Below are positions 33,831 through 41,543 of a stretch of DNA of 64,000 nt, piece by piece. The notes under the pieces are model-generated. The model saw only the letters and a program-made list of their open reading frames with translations. It did no database searches and had not been told where the DNA came from. Both the position numbers and the translations under genes were made by a program. The stretch's first letter is position 1; each line of letters begins with the position of its first letter. The DNA is from Anaerolineales bacterium (GTDB lineage Bacteria > Chloroflexota > Anaerolineae > 4572-78 > J111). The DNA lies in contig JABTUW010000001.1 in the NCBI GenBank assembly GCA_015075185.1, forward strand, positions 62,001 through 126,000, in the 5' to 3' direction.

Positions 33831-35111
33831 TCAAACGCCGACGCTAGAGGGAATCTGGCCCGCTTTCCTATTCCAGACAAACAGGCCAAAGCCAATCAAG
33901 CGCAGCAGGGCGCCGAGGAGGAGCGCGGCGCTCAGGCCGATTTGATCAGCCAGCAGTGTGCCCAACAGGGGCGCGGCCACCATCGCCAGGTAAGTAGTGC
34001 TCTGGGCCAGCGCTACAAAGGTGGCACTGTAGCGAGGGGGCACGGTCTTCATCAACTCGTCGAAAAAGACCAAGTTGAGACCAGCCTGAAAGATACCTGC
34101 CAACCCGGCGAAAAGAGTGATCCAGCCCGGCTGGTGGGTCAAGGCTACCAGCGCGGGGTGCAGCGCCAGGCCAAAGGTGGTCCACAACAGCACAAAACGA
34201 CCACCATGCCGCTTCGACTGCCGCACCCACAGGTAATACCCCACCAGAACAATCGCCGTTTGAGCGGTGTTGATCAGGCCAATCCAGGTGTCGCTGGCCT
34301 GGACTTCGTGGACGTAGTAAAGGGGGAAGAGGGGCGTCGCCAAGGCCGTGCCGGTGGTATAGACAAACTGCTTGGCGGTGAAGGAGACAAAAGACGGCTC
34401 GGCGCCAATGAGCTTGACAAAACCTTTGAAACGTTCCGGCCAGGCCAGGTCTGGCTGAGATGGAATTGGCTCATTATCCGGCACTTCGATGTGGCTGGAG
34501 TAGTAGAAACTGATCAGGCCGCCTGCGGACAGCCCGAGGAAGACCAGTTGGTAGTTGAAAGGAAAGCTCAGGTTGTCCAAAATTTGGCCCATGATGGCCA
34601 CGGTAATCGCCGTGGTAAAACCGAGGATAGACCAGCGCCGGCTCATCAACTCATAACGGCCCTCCGGTCCGGCAACTGCGTTCATCACCACCGAGAAGGC
34701 AATATTGACGACCGTCTGGGGAATAGTCACCACGGCCCAAATCAGGAGCACCGCCGGGACCACAAATTCACGAGGCAGTAAAAACGGGACGATGCCGGTC
34801 AGGGCATAGGCTAAATTCGTGAGCAGGCGGGCGCCGCTGAACCAGGGCACAACATTGCGGCAGCGCTGCAAAAAACGTCCAATAACGATAGCCAGCAGAA
34901 AGCCGGTGATGGCCGGCATGGCCGTCAACAAGCCGACCTGAAAATGGCTGGCCCCCAGCCGAGCCAGAAAGACCGGTAAAAAAGGGGCAGCCGCGCTGGC
35001 CAAACCAATACCAATGGCGTCAATCTGCACGTTGAGGTAATTCTGGCGCTCGACAGGGGTAGCTCCGGCCGGAGCGGCGGAGAAGTGGAAACGTTTCATG
35101 GTTGGTTTCAA
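33831..35111 (-). CDS. MFS-family transporter
   Basis: 426 residues with about 12 hydrophobic helices; the first (IGLASAAAPFLPVFLARLG) is followed by FQVGLLTAMPAITGFLLAIVIGRFLQRCRN, an MFS loop 2-3 signature-like R-rich segment. The protein starts with a short cytoplasmic segment and has a central loop near residues 195-215 (HIEVPDNEPIPSQPDLAWPERFKG). It is 6 bases after the enolase-superfamily gene, so they share a transcript. Its substrate is likely the compound that enzyme uses. Confidence 0.85.
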   Translation of the reverse strand: MKPTMKRFHFSAAPAGATPVERQNYLNVQIDAIGIGLASAAAPFLPVFLARLGASHFQVGLLTAMPAITGFLLAIVIGRFLQRCRNVVPWFSGARLLTNLAYALTGIVPFLLPREFVVPAVLLIWAVVTIPQTVVNIAFSVVMNAVAGPEGRYELMSRRWSILGFTTAITVAIMGQILDNLSFPFNYQLVFLGLSAGGLISFYYSSHIEVPDNEPIPSQPDLAWPERFKGFVKLIGAEPSFVSFTAKQFVYTTGTALATPLFPLYYVHEVQASDTWIGLINTAQTAIVLVGYYLWVRQSKRHGGRFVLLWTTFGLALHPALVALTHQPGWITLFAGLAGIFQAGLNLVFFDELMKTVPPRYSATFVALAQSTTYLAMVAAPLLGTLLADQIGLSAALLLGALLRLIGFGLFVWNRKAGQIPSSVGV

Positions 35112-35117
35112 ATGACT

Positions 35118-36242
35118 TTAGGACTCCATCGTCCCTGTCGAAATTCGCAGCGGCTCCAACACCTGCCAATCAAGCTTGACCCCCAACCCAGGCCCGTCCG
35201 GCAGGGTGACATAGCCTGCGGCATCGGGCAGGGTTAGGGAGGGCAGAATGAAATCGCGGCGTTCCGGCGTCCAGGTGGGCGGGTCAAAGGGGAACTCGAT
35301 GAAAGGGGCTTGCGACACTGCGGCAGAGACGTGCAGGTTAGCCAGCAGCACCAAACCATCGCCCCAGGTGTGAGGGGAGTAAATGGCTCCGGCCGCCTGA
35401 ACCTCTCCGGCAATTTGCCGGGCACGCAGGATGCCGGTGCTCCAGACCACGTCAGGCTGGTAAACATCCAGCGAGCCGTGGCGTAAGTATTCGCGCAGTT
35501 CGGAAAATTCGCGGTTGCCCTCTCCCCCGGCGACGCGCACCCGCGCCCGCCGCCTCAGTTCGGCCAGGCCGCGATAATCGTGGCGGGGCAGCGGCTCCTC
35601 CAGCCAAAACACGTCCAACTCGGCCAGGGCGTCGGCCAGCCACAGCGCCGTTTTGAAATCCCAGGGCGCGGCGGCATCCCAGGGCATCTGCCAACCCTGG
35701 TTGGCGTCCACCAGGATGGCCATCTCCGGCCCGACTGCCTCGCGCACCGCCCGGACAATCGTCAGGTCTTCACGCGGGTCGGCGGCGTGGAAGCGCAGCT
35801 TGAGCGCGGGAAAGCCCTGCTCGCGCAACCGGCGGACCGAGGCGGCTCGTTCGGAAGCCGGCAGCCGCTCGCCGGTGGAGGCATAGGTCCGCACCCGCGG
35901 GCTGCCCCCGCCGAGCAATTTCCACAGCGGCTGGCCGCTGATCTGGCCTATCAAATCCCACAAGGCCACTTCCAGCGGCCACATGCGGCCATAGTGGAAC
36001 TGCAAATTATCCAGAATCCACACATGGCGCTCGATGTCGAACGGGTCGTAACCCAAAAAGAGCTTTTCGTGCCCGGCAAAACCCAGCATGGCATCGCCGG
36101 AGCCAACTCCTTCATAGTCCCCGGCCCGCACCCGGACAATCGTGCTGGTATGGCTGACCCGCGGATTGGGATCCCACGAGGCGCGAAAAGGCGGGTCAAG
36201 CGGCAGGCGGTAATGGCGAATTTCGATAGCGTCAATTTTCAT
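35118..36242 (-). CDS. Enolase-superfamily racemase/dehydratase (mandelate racemase group)
   Basis: 374 residues. These enzymes abstract the alpha-proton of a carboxylate with a divalent metal. Metal ligands fit D179 (LVDANQGW), E215 (FWLEEPLP) and E241 (VAGGEGN); the acid/base groups are K148 in KLR and H291 in SPHTWG. The usual K-x-K of many epimerases is K-x-R here, which points to a particular subgroup. The 4R-hydroxyproline betaine 2-epimerases are in this superfamily, but identity cannot be claimed. It precedes the MFS transporter gene by 6 bases. Confidence 0.88.
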   Translation of the reverse strand: MKIDAIEIRHYRLPLDPPFRASWDPNPRVSHTSTIVRVRAGDYEGVGSGDAMLGFAGHEKLFLGYDPFDIERHVWILDNLQFHYGRMWPLEVALWDLIGQISGQPLWKLLGGGSPRVRTYASTGERLPASERAASVRRLREQGFPALKLRFHAADPREDLTIVRAVREAVGPEMAILVDANQGWQMPWDAAAPWDFKTALWLADALAELDVFWLEEPLPRHDYRGLAELRRRARVRVAGGEGNREFSELREYLRHGSLDVYQPDVVWSTGILRARQIAGEVQAAGAIYSPHTWGDGLVLLANLHVSAAVSQAPFIEFPFDPPTWTPERRDFILPSLTLPDAAGYVTLPDGPGLGVKLDWQVLEPLRISTGTMES

Positions 36243-36309
36243 AGCAATCCCGTATGTTCTTCAATCGAACAAAAATATAGGGTCCACAGATTAACACAGA
36301 TCAACTCAG

Positions 36310-36496
36310 ATTTTTTGCTTTCGTTACCCTACACCAGCATCCTGAGTAGGCCGGAGCAGAGCGAAGGCCGTATCGAAGGGTGCGGGTTAGCCAAGAGTCG
36401 TCGCCTCCGCCGCATCCTTCGATACGCGCTCCACGTTGTTTCGCGCTACTCAGGATGCTGTTTCAGTCAGGTGTAGGGTAACGAATTTTTTGCTTT
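36310..36496. repeat. Dispersed palindromic element, family A copy 3, with flanking direct repeats
   Basis: Perfect terminal inverted repeats CGTTACCCTACACC (36322-36335) and GGTGTAGGGTAACG (36470-36483) enclose the family A core (AGCATCCTGAGTAG, GTATCGAAGGGT, ATCCTTCGATACGCGC, CTACTCAGGATGCT). A 12-base direct repeat ATTTTTTGCTTT stands on both sides (36310-36321, 36485-36496), like a target-site duplication. It fills the gap between the ferritin-like protein and the enolase-superfamily gene; no coding sequence is present. Confidence 0.75.
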
Positions 36497-36505
36497 TGTT
36501 TCTTA

Positions 36506-37825
36506 TCAGTGCCCATCTGGGTATCTTTGTGGACCGTTTTCTATCTCCGGCAAGGTGTGGCTCACATCGGGCAGGGGCGACGGCGGCTGCATTTTTCGCA
36601 CCTGCGCGCGCAGCTCGACGCCCTGATGGGCCAGGGCCAGCAGTTCCTGCTGGCTGCCATGGAACCAATCCTTGAGCTGCCGCCGGGCAATGTTGACGTG
36701 CAGCACTTCGTCGGCCCAATCGAAATCCTGAAAGGTGGTCATGAGGGGATGTTGGGCGACATCCCGGCAAAACTCATATTCTTCGCGCTTGCCGGGGGGA
36801 TATTTCATCATCGCCGCTTCGATGCCCAGGCCCAGGGCGGCGTACTGCTGTAACGGCGACATCTGAAACACATAGGTCAGGTCAAAGTTACGGATGGGCA
36901 TTGCGGCCCGGTCGCCAAAAATCTGTTCGGTAGCCGCTTCACCAAAAAAGGTGTGGCGGACCTCGTCCCAAAGGTGGCGGGAGATGTCCACGTAAAAGGG
37001 CCAGGGCTGATCTTCAACCTCGGCCAGCACAAAAGCCAGCCCTTCGGCGGCGGTAATTTCGCTGAGGCGGGTGGCCAGCATTTGGGCAAAACGCTCGGCA
37101 GCCCGCTCATTTTCAACATGCACAAAATCCCAAATCTGGCGAAAGGAGTCATCGCGGGACATTTGGCGGGGGATCACATAAGGCCTGACTGCCCGGACAG
37201 GCTTGAGCCGCGCCCCGTCCACCGGCCTTGTCCCATCAATGCCGCCTGCGGCAGCGAGCATATCACGCAGCACGTTAGCCCAGGCAGTGGCCGCCGCTTC
37301 TTTTTCCGGCGTATGGGCGACATCATGATAAGCCGCTTCGAGTAGAGGCAGGGTCTCTTCCTCTTCGGTGATGATCATTTTCAGTATACGCACCGTTGGG
37401 TAATCAGCCAGGTGATTGGTAGCGGCCAGATAAGCCCGGTAGGCTTGCAGCAGGGCCGGTTTGAAGACCAAAACCAGGCTGGCCAGCAGGTCAGTTGTGT
37501 TCGCTGCAAACATCGCCTCGTCAAAAACAACTTTCAACGGGTTATCCGAGGCTTTCAAGGCCTTTTTCTTTGAAATTCGCAGTTCCAGCAGACGATTCTT
37601 GAGTTGATCGGCATGCTGGCCTGCTTCATATTGCAAGCGCCCCAGCAGGCCCTTTACATCCCATTCCGGCACCGTAACGAGGTGAGCCGCTTGCAGGTGC
37701 ATCAGCCGCTCCTCGGCATAAGCGAGTGCCTGCAGCCGGGCGGCACACTCATCCACGCCGAGGCCAGGCTGCTTGATGTTGGGTAAGCCAGCGTATTGAT
37801 AGAGAGGGGGCATAATCCTTCTCAC
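36506..37825 (-). CDS. Ferritin-like protein of unknown function, 439 residues
   Basis: Start GTG 37825, supported by GAAGGATATAGAAA; an in-frame ATG is 12 bases downstream. The protein is helical and soluble. Pairs of Glu and His that suit a di-iron site occur as ITEEEETLP, FVHVENERAAERF, DEVRHTFFGE and ADEVLHVNIARRQL, consistent with a two-part ferritin-like bundle. I cannot say whether it is an oxygenase, an oxidase or an iron store. It lies upstream of the enolase-superfamily gene on the same strand, separated by a family A element. Confidence 0.6.
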   Translation of the reverse strand: MRRIMPPLYQYAGLPNIKQPGLGVDECAARLQALAYAEERLMHLQAAHLVTVPEWDVKGLLGRLQYEAGQHADQLKNRLLELRISKKKALKASDNPLKVVFDEAMFAANTTDLLASLVLVFKPALLQAYRAYLAATNHLADYPTVRILKMIITEEEETLPLLEAAYHDVAHTPEKEAAATAWANVLRDMLAAAGGIDGTRPVDGARLKPVRAVRPYVIPRQMSRDDSFRQIWDFVHVENERAAERFAQMLATRLSEITAAEGLAFVLAEVEDQPWPFYVDISRHLWDEVRHTFFGEAATEQIFGDRAAMPIRNFDLTYVFQMSPLQQYAALGLGIEAAMMKYPPGKREEYEFCRDVAQHPLMTTFQDFDWADEVLHVNIARRQLKDWFHGSQQELLALAHQGVELRAQVRKMQPPSPLPDVSHTLPEIENGPQRYPDGH

Positions 37826-37936
37826 TTTCTATATCCTTCAGGACAATTAAGAGAAGTGGACAACTAATTCATTCAGCATTCTGGAAAAGGGCCTGAATTT
37901 GTCTCGGGCAAAGCTTCACTACTTGAGATTCAGTCA

Positions 37937-37956
37937 GAGTCGAGGCTTTAGCCGAG
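37937..37956 (-). repeat. RAYT-linked repeat, single arm
   Basis: GAGTCGAGGCTTTAGCCGAG, identical to the right arm of the palindrome at 38528-38581. It lies 11 bases after the transposase stop, so the transposase is bracketed by this sequence. Confidence 0.7.
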
Positions 37957-37966
37957 AGCCGCCCCG

Positions 37967-38509
37967 TCAAAAATCATCTTCTTGATCAGTAAAATCTATA
38001 ACTGGATATTGTCGAAAGGCATCCTGTAACCAATCTTTCCCCTTGTTTTTTAGATAGTACTGATAACTGGAAAACGGCCAATCCTCTAGTTGAGATATGT
38101 AACCATGTTTAATTGGGTTGTGGTGAATGTAGTTAAAACGTGTCCAAAAATCGGTTTGACTACGAATACAAGTATCCCAATAATTATGCCATACTCTTCG
38201 TCCAGGTGTATCTGCACATTTGTTTAAATCAAACGAAGTACGCCCATGTAGGCGAGCAAAGAAACGCGGTATCGCTGTACCAAAACTACTTTTGACGAGA
38301 AGATGATAGTGATTATCGAGAATGACCCAGGCAATTAACCGGAGGTCAAATTCAATAACCAAAGCTCTAATTTGGTGCGCAACCAAATTTTTACAGCCTT
38401 CAGGTCGTAGGAGAGGAAGCTTTTGGTAAGTAGCGCTGGTGACAATATACCAGGTATTATCGAGATAAAGATGTGGTGGATGATGCGGTGACCAGGGCAT
38501 ATTGCTCAT
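37967..38509 (-). CDS. REP-associated tyrosine transposase (RAYT, Y1_Tnp type)
   Basis: 180 residues. The HUH motif is HYH in WVILDNHYHLLVK (metal ligands) and the catalytic Tyr is in RFNYIHHNPIKHG, both typical of the Y1 transposases that serve REP elements. The protein looks intact. It is bracketed by copies of one repeat: a single arm downstream and a full palindrome upstream. RAYT proteins are thought to be domesticated, mobilising or maintaining the linked repeats and not moving themselves. Confidence 0.9.
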   Translation of the reverse strand: MSNMPWSPHHPPHLYLDNTWYIVTSATYQKLPLLRPEGCKNLVAHQIRALVIEFDLRLIAWVILDNHYHLLVKSSFGTAIPRFFARLHGRTSFDLNKCADTPGRRVWHNYWDTCIRSQTDFWTRFNYIHHNPIKHGYISQLEDWPFSSYQYYLKNKGKDWLQDAFRQYPVIDFTDQEDDF

Positions 38510-38527
38510 TTCTCAAATTGCTCAAAA

Positions 38528-38581
38528 CTCGGCTAAAGCCTCGACTCCTTGAATATTAGCGGAGTCGAGGCTTTAGCCGAG
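38528..38581. repeat. RAYT-linked perfect palindrome
   Basis: CTCGGCTAAAGCCTCGACTCC (38528-38548) and its exact complement (38561-38581) with a 12-base loop. It lies 18 bases before the transposase start and 7 bases after the aldehyde oxidoreductase stop, so it could also fold at the end of that mRNA. Confidence 0.8.
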
Positions 38582-38587
38582 GCAAGT

Positions 38588-40486
38588 CTATGCTGATGCT
38601 TTCTCCAACAGCCTCTCCAGCCCCAGCTCCCGCAAACACTCGGCGCTCGGCACGGCGGTGTCGGGATGCCACTTCATCAATTCATAGTAGCGGCGCTTGG
38701 CCCAGTTAAAGGACTCTTCGTTGATTTCAACGCCGGCCAGCGGCCCCTCTTTGAAAGCTTTCATCACCCGCTTGGGCAGTTTGTCATCGTCGGCGGTGAA
38801 GCCCTCCCGCAGATTGAACAGCCGGGAAAGGGTCTGCGCCCGCGCGCCAACGGCCAGAATATCGTGGATGCTGTACTCGATGCCGGTGACGCCGGAAAGC
38901 GCCGCCGCCAGGTGGTCGTATTCATAAGGATAAAAGTGGCAGTTGATGGCGCAGTCCTGAAAGTGCATCCAGTTAACATCGGTATAAAAGACCTGCATTT
39001 TGCCTTCGCCCAGGTCTTGCAGCGACAGCGGTCCGATTTTCCGGGTCAAAGCGGCGTTGACCCGTTTCAGGCCACCCCCTTCGCTGGCAAAATCCGTATC
39101 GTGGATGTTCATCATGTGGTCGGCCCCAACCGGGGCAACGGCATAGCCCAGACCCATGGCCTGCTTGAGCCGGGGTTCGTGCATCGGCAGTTCCTGCCCC
39201 TTGATGGTCAAATTGAACGGTTCGGCCTCCGGCCCAAAACGTTTACTCATGCGGGCGACCCCGTCGGCCAGCACATTGCCAAAACCTTCCCGCCGGGCAA
39301 TCATTTCGACCGAGCGGACCACCAGGTCGCCGTCACCCCAGCGATACTCCAGCCCGCCGGTATCCTCGACCCCAATGATTTCATTTTCAAAACATTCCAT
39401 GGCAAAGGCGATAGAAGCGCCGGTAGAAATGGCATCCAATCCATAGGCATTGGCCAGCTCATTGGCTTTCAGCACCGCCAGATTATCCTCCACCCCGCAA
39501 GACGGGCCGAAGGCCGCCATCGCCTCGTACTCCGCGCCGCCATAGGCCGGGTTTAGCTTGTGGTACAGGTTTTCGTCGTCATTTTCAAAGACCTGCTTGC
39601 AGGTGATGGGGCAGGCCTGGCAGGTATCTCGCTCCTTCAAAAACATCTCGTAGTTGCGCTCGCCGCTGAGCAGTTCGGGATGCTCAAAGACAGGCACGCC
39701 AAAGTTTTGCGTCGGCAGCGCCCCGAAATAGGCCCAGTTCATGAGCGAGTCCTGCGTTCCCCGGCCAATTCCGGCGGCGGCCCAGGCAGACAGTTCCTTA
39801 TAGTTGGCTCCCAGCCACTTGCCGACATCCGTAACCTGCCGGCGCACCGCCACCGGCACGTTGATGGTACCCCGCACGGCCACGGCCTTGAGGTTCTTCG
39901 ACCCCATGAGCGCGCCCATGCCGTTACGCCCGGCGGCCCGGTTGATATCGTGCATCACCGCCGAGTAGAGCACCCTGTTCTCTCCCGCCGGGCCGATTTG
40001 AGCCACCCGGATGCGTTTGTCGCCCAATTCGGCCTGGATGGCTGCCTGGGCCGGAGCGGTTTGCAAGCCCCACAGGTGCTCCGCCGGGCGAATTTCCACC
40101 TCGCCATCGTGAATCCAGAGGTAGACCGGCTTTCCGGCCCGCCCGCGAATGACCAGGGCATCAAAGCCGGCCCGCTTGAATTCGTGGCCCCACCAGCCGC
40201 CCGGTTCGGCGCTGCCGATAGCCCCGGTCAAGGGCGATTTGCCGCCGACGCCATGCCGGCCCGCGCCGGGCAGGTTGGTTCCCTGCATGATACCGGGGGC
40301 AAAGATGAGCAGGTTGTCCGGGCTGAACGGATCGGTCTGGGGAGGTAAATCGCGCAGCAACAAATAAGCAATCACTGCCCGCCCGCCGACGAGCAGGCGG
40401 TAAAAATCGTCACCGGGCTGCTCGATACGAGTTTCAGCAGTGGTCAGGTTGACGTGCAGAATCTTTCCGTGTGTTCCGCCAATCAC
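38588..40486 (-). CDS. Tungsten/molybdenum aldehyde:ferredoxin oxidoreductase
   Basis: 632 residues, the usual length for AOR. The enzyme oxidises aldehydes to acids with a bis-pterin tungsten cofactor and one 4Fe-4S cluster. The cluster Cys are C289, C292 and C296 (DTCQACPITCKQ), with a fourth near residue 510 (DCAINCHF). The N-terminal domain has GGTHGKILHVNLTT, PFSPDNLLIFAPG and GWWGHEFKRAGFD. It is the last gene of a minus-strand run with a membrane protein gene upstream. Formaldehyde or a pathway aldehyde is a plausible substrate; no ferredoxin gene is nearby. Confidence 0.92.
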   Translation of the reverse strand: MIGGTHGKILHVNLTTAETRIEQPGDDFYRLLVGGRAVIAYLLLRDLPPQTDPFSPDNLLIFAPGIMQGTNLPGAGRHGVGGKSPLTGAIGSAEPGGWWGHEFKRAGFDALVIRGRAGKPVYLWIHDGEVEIRPAEHLWGLQTAPAQAAIQAELGDKRIRVAQIGPAGENRVLYSAVMHDINRAAGRNGMGALMGSKNLKAVAVRGTINVPVAVRRQVTDVGKWLGANYKELSAWAAAGIGRGTQDSLMNWAYFGALPTQNFGVPVFEHPELLSGERNYEMFLKERDTCQACPITCKQVFENDDENLYHKLNPAYGGAEYEAMAAFGPSCGVEDNLAVLKANELANAYGLDAISTGASIAFAMECFENEIIGVEDTGGLEYRWGDGDLVVRSVEMIARREGFGNVLADGVARMSKRFGPEAEPFNLTIKGQELPMHEPRLKQAMGLGYAVAPVGADHMMNIHDTDFASEGGGLKRVNAALTRKIGPLSLQDLGEGKMQVFYTDVNWMHFQDCAINCHFYPYEYDHLAAALSGVTGIEYSIHDILAVGARAQTLSRLFNLREGFTADDDKLPKRVMKAFKEGPLAGVEINEESFNWAKRRYYELMKWHPDTAVPSAECLRELGLERLLEKASA

Positions 40487-40534
40487 GTTAATGCTCCTTG
40501 CAAACAGTAGTTGAATAAATAACTTCTTCTAATT

Positions 40535-41473
40535 CTACCGGGTTGGGTCGTTCTCCCCAAAATCCGCCTCGATCTCGTCCAGCTCTTGATCTTCTTCGTC
40601 ATCAGGCTCAATTCCATGAACAGTGAAAGGGAAGGTCAGGGTCAAATCAGGGGCGTCTTTCAGGTTGACCTGAACGTCCAACCCCCAAATGATCATTGGA
40701 TTAGCTGTATATGGGGCGCTGGAGGGGACATCTTCGGGAATGGTCAAGGAAAAATGTTTTTGCCACGGCCCGGCGGCCGGGTCGAGCACCACCGCCGGGA
40801 CAATCACCTCGCGGTACAGGTCGGTGGTTTCGGTCCGAGTGGGCCGGCCTCTCCTGGTCAATGTTTTTCGACCAACCAGGGCAACTTCGATCCGCTCCGA
40901 GGGAATCCAGCCTGATTGGTGCCAGATAAAACCCTGCAACGTTTGTCCGGCCTGAGCTGTAGCAGTTTCCACCTCGACAATGGTCTGCCCACCGGCTAAC
41001 CGTCCGTACAGCGCTCGTCCACCCATGTAAATTCCTACGCCGGTTACAAACAGCGAGAGCAGCGCCAGGCCAATCCAGATTAGCCGTAGTTCTACGAACC
41101 ATTCTGTTTCTGCCGTAATGATAAGCATCAGGAGCGGCAGGAGGGGTGGGCCAAAAGCAACAGCCAGCGAAAACATCGGCCAGACCAAATCTCGCGGCGT
41201 GCCATCGGGGTACAAGCGCACCGGCAAGGCTAATCGAGAAGCCGGTGTTTGGGTCAAATATTCCCGCCAAGGACCAACCAGATTAATTTGAATGAGGCCG
41301 CCAGTAAACAGGGCCAGGGCCATCGCTGCCCAAAACCGGTCGTTGGGGGCGCCGGCGGTACTTTGCCAGGCCTGCCAGGCCCACCACAACGCCAGAAGAA
41401 AAACCGCCAGTAGTAACAGCACCAGGAACGAAGTCCGGCCATGTTGAGATTTGATGTGAGAAGTCGGCGGCAC
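40535..41473 (-). CDS. Membrane protein of unknown function, 312 residues
   Basis: The first 150 residues hold four hydrophobic helices (about 17-36, 45-65, 96-118 and 127-150; FLVLLLLAVFLLALWWAWQAW is the first). The remainder is a soluble C-terminal part of about 160 residues with beta-rich blocks (VEVETATAQAGQTLQGFIW, TETTDLYREVIVPAVVLDP, HFSLTIPEDVPSSAPYT, VQVNLKDAPDLTLTFPFTVHG), similar in layout to arrestin-like sheets, and ends with an acidic tail. No family is recognised. It lies 48 bases upstream of the AOR gene, so may be co-transcribed. Confidence 0.6.
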   Translation of the reverse strand: MPPTSHIKSQHGRTSFLVLLLLAVFLLALWWAWQAWQSTAGAPNDRFWAAMALALFTGGLIQINLVGPWREYLTQTPASRLALPVRLYPDGTPRDLVWPMFSLAVAFGPPLLPLLMLIITAETEWFVELRLIWIGLALLSLFVTGVGIYMGGRALYGRLAGGQTIVEVETATAQAGQTLQGFIWHQSGWIPSERIEVALVGRKTLTRRGRPTRTETTDLYREVIVPAVVLDPAAGPWQKHFSLTIPEDVPSSAPYTANPMIIWGLDVQVNLKDAPDLTLTFPFTVHGIEPDDEEDQELDEIEADFGENDPTR

Positions 41474-41543
41474 GACAATATTCTCCTTAATTCCTACTGA
41501 CCATCAAGTTTAAACGGCCATCAGGCTTCGTGCAAATCATCCC

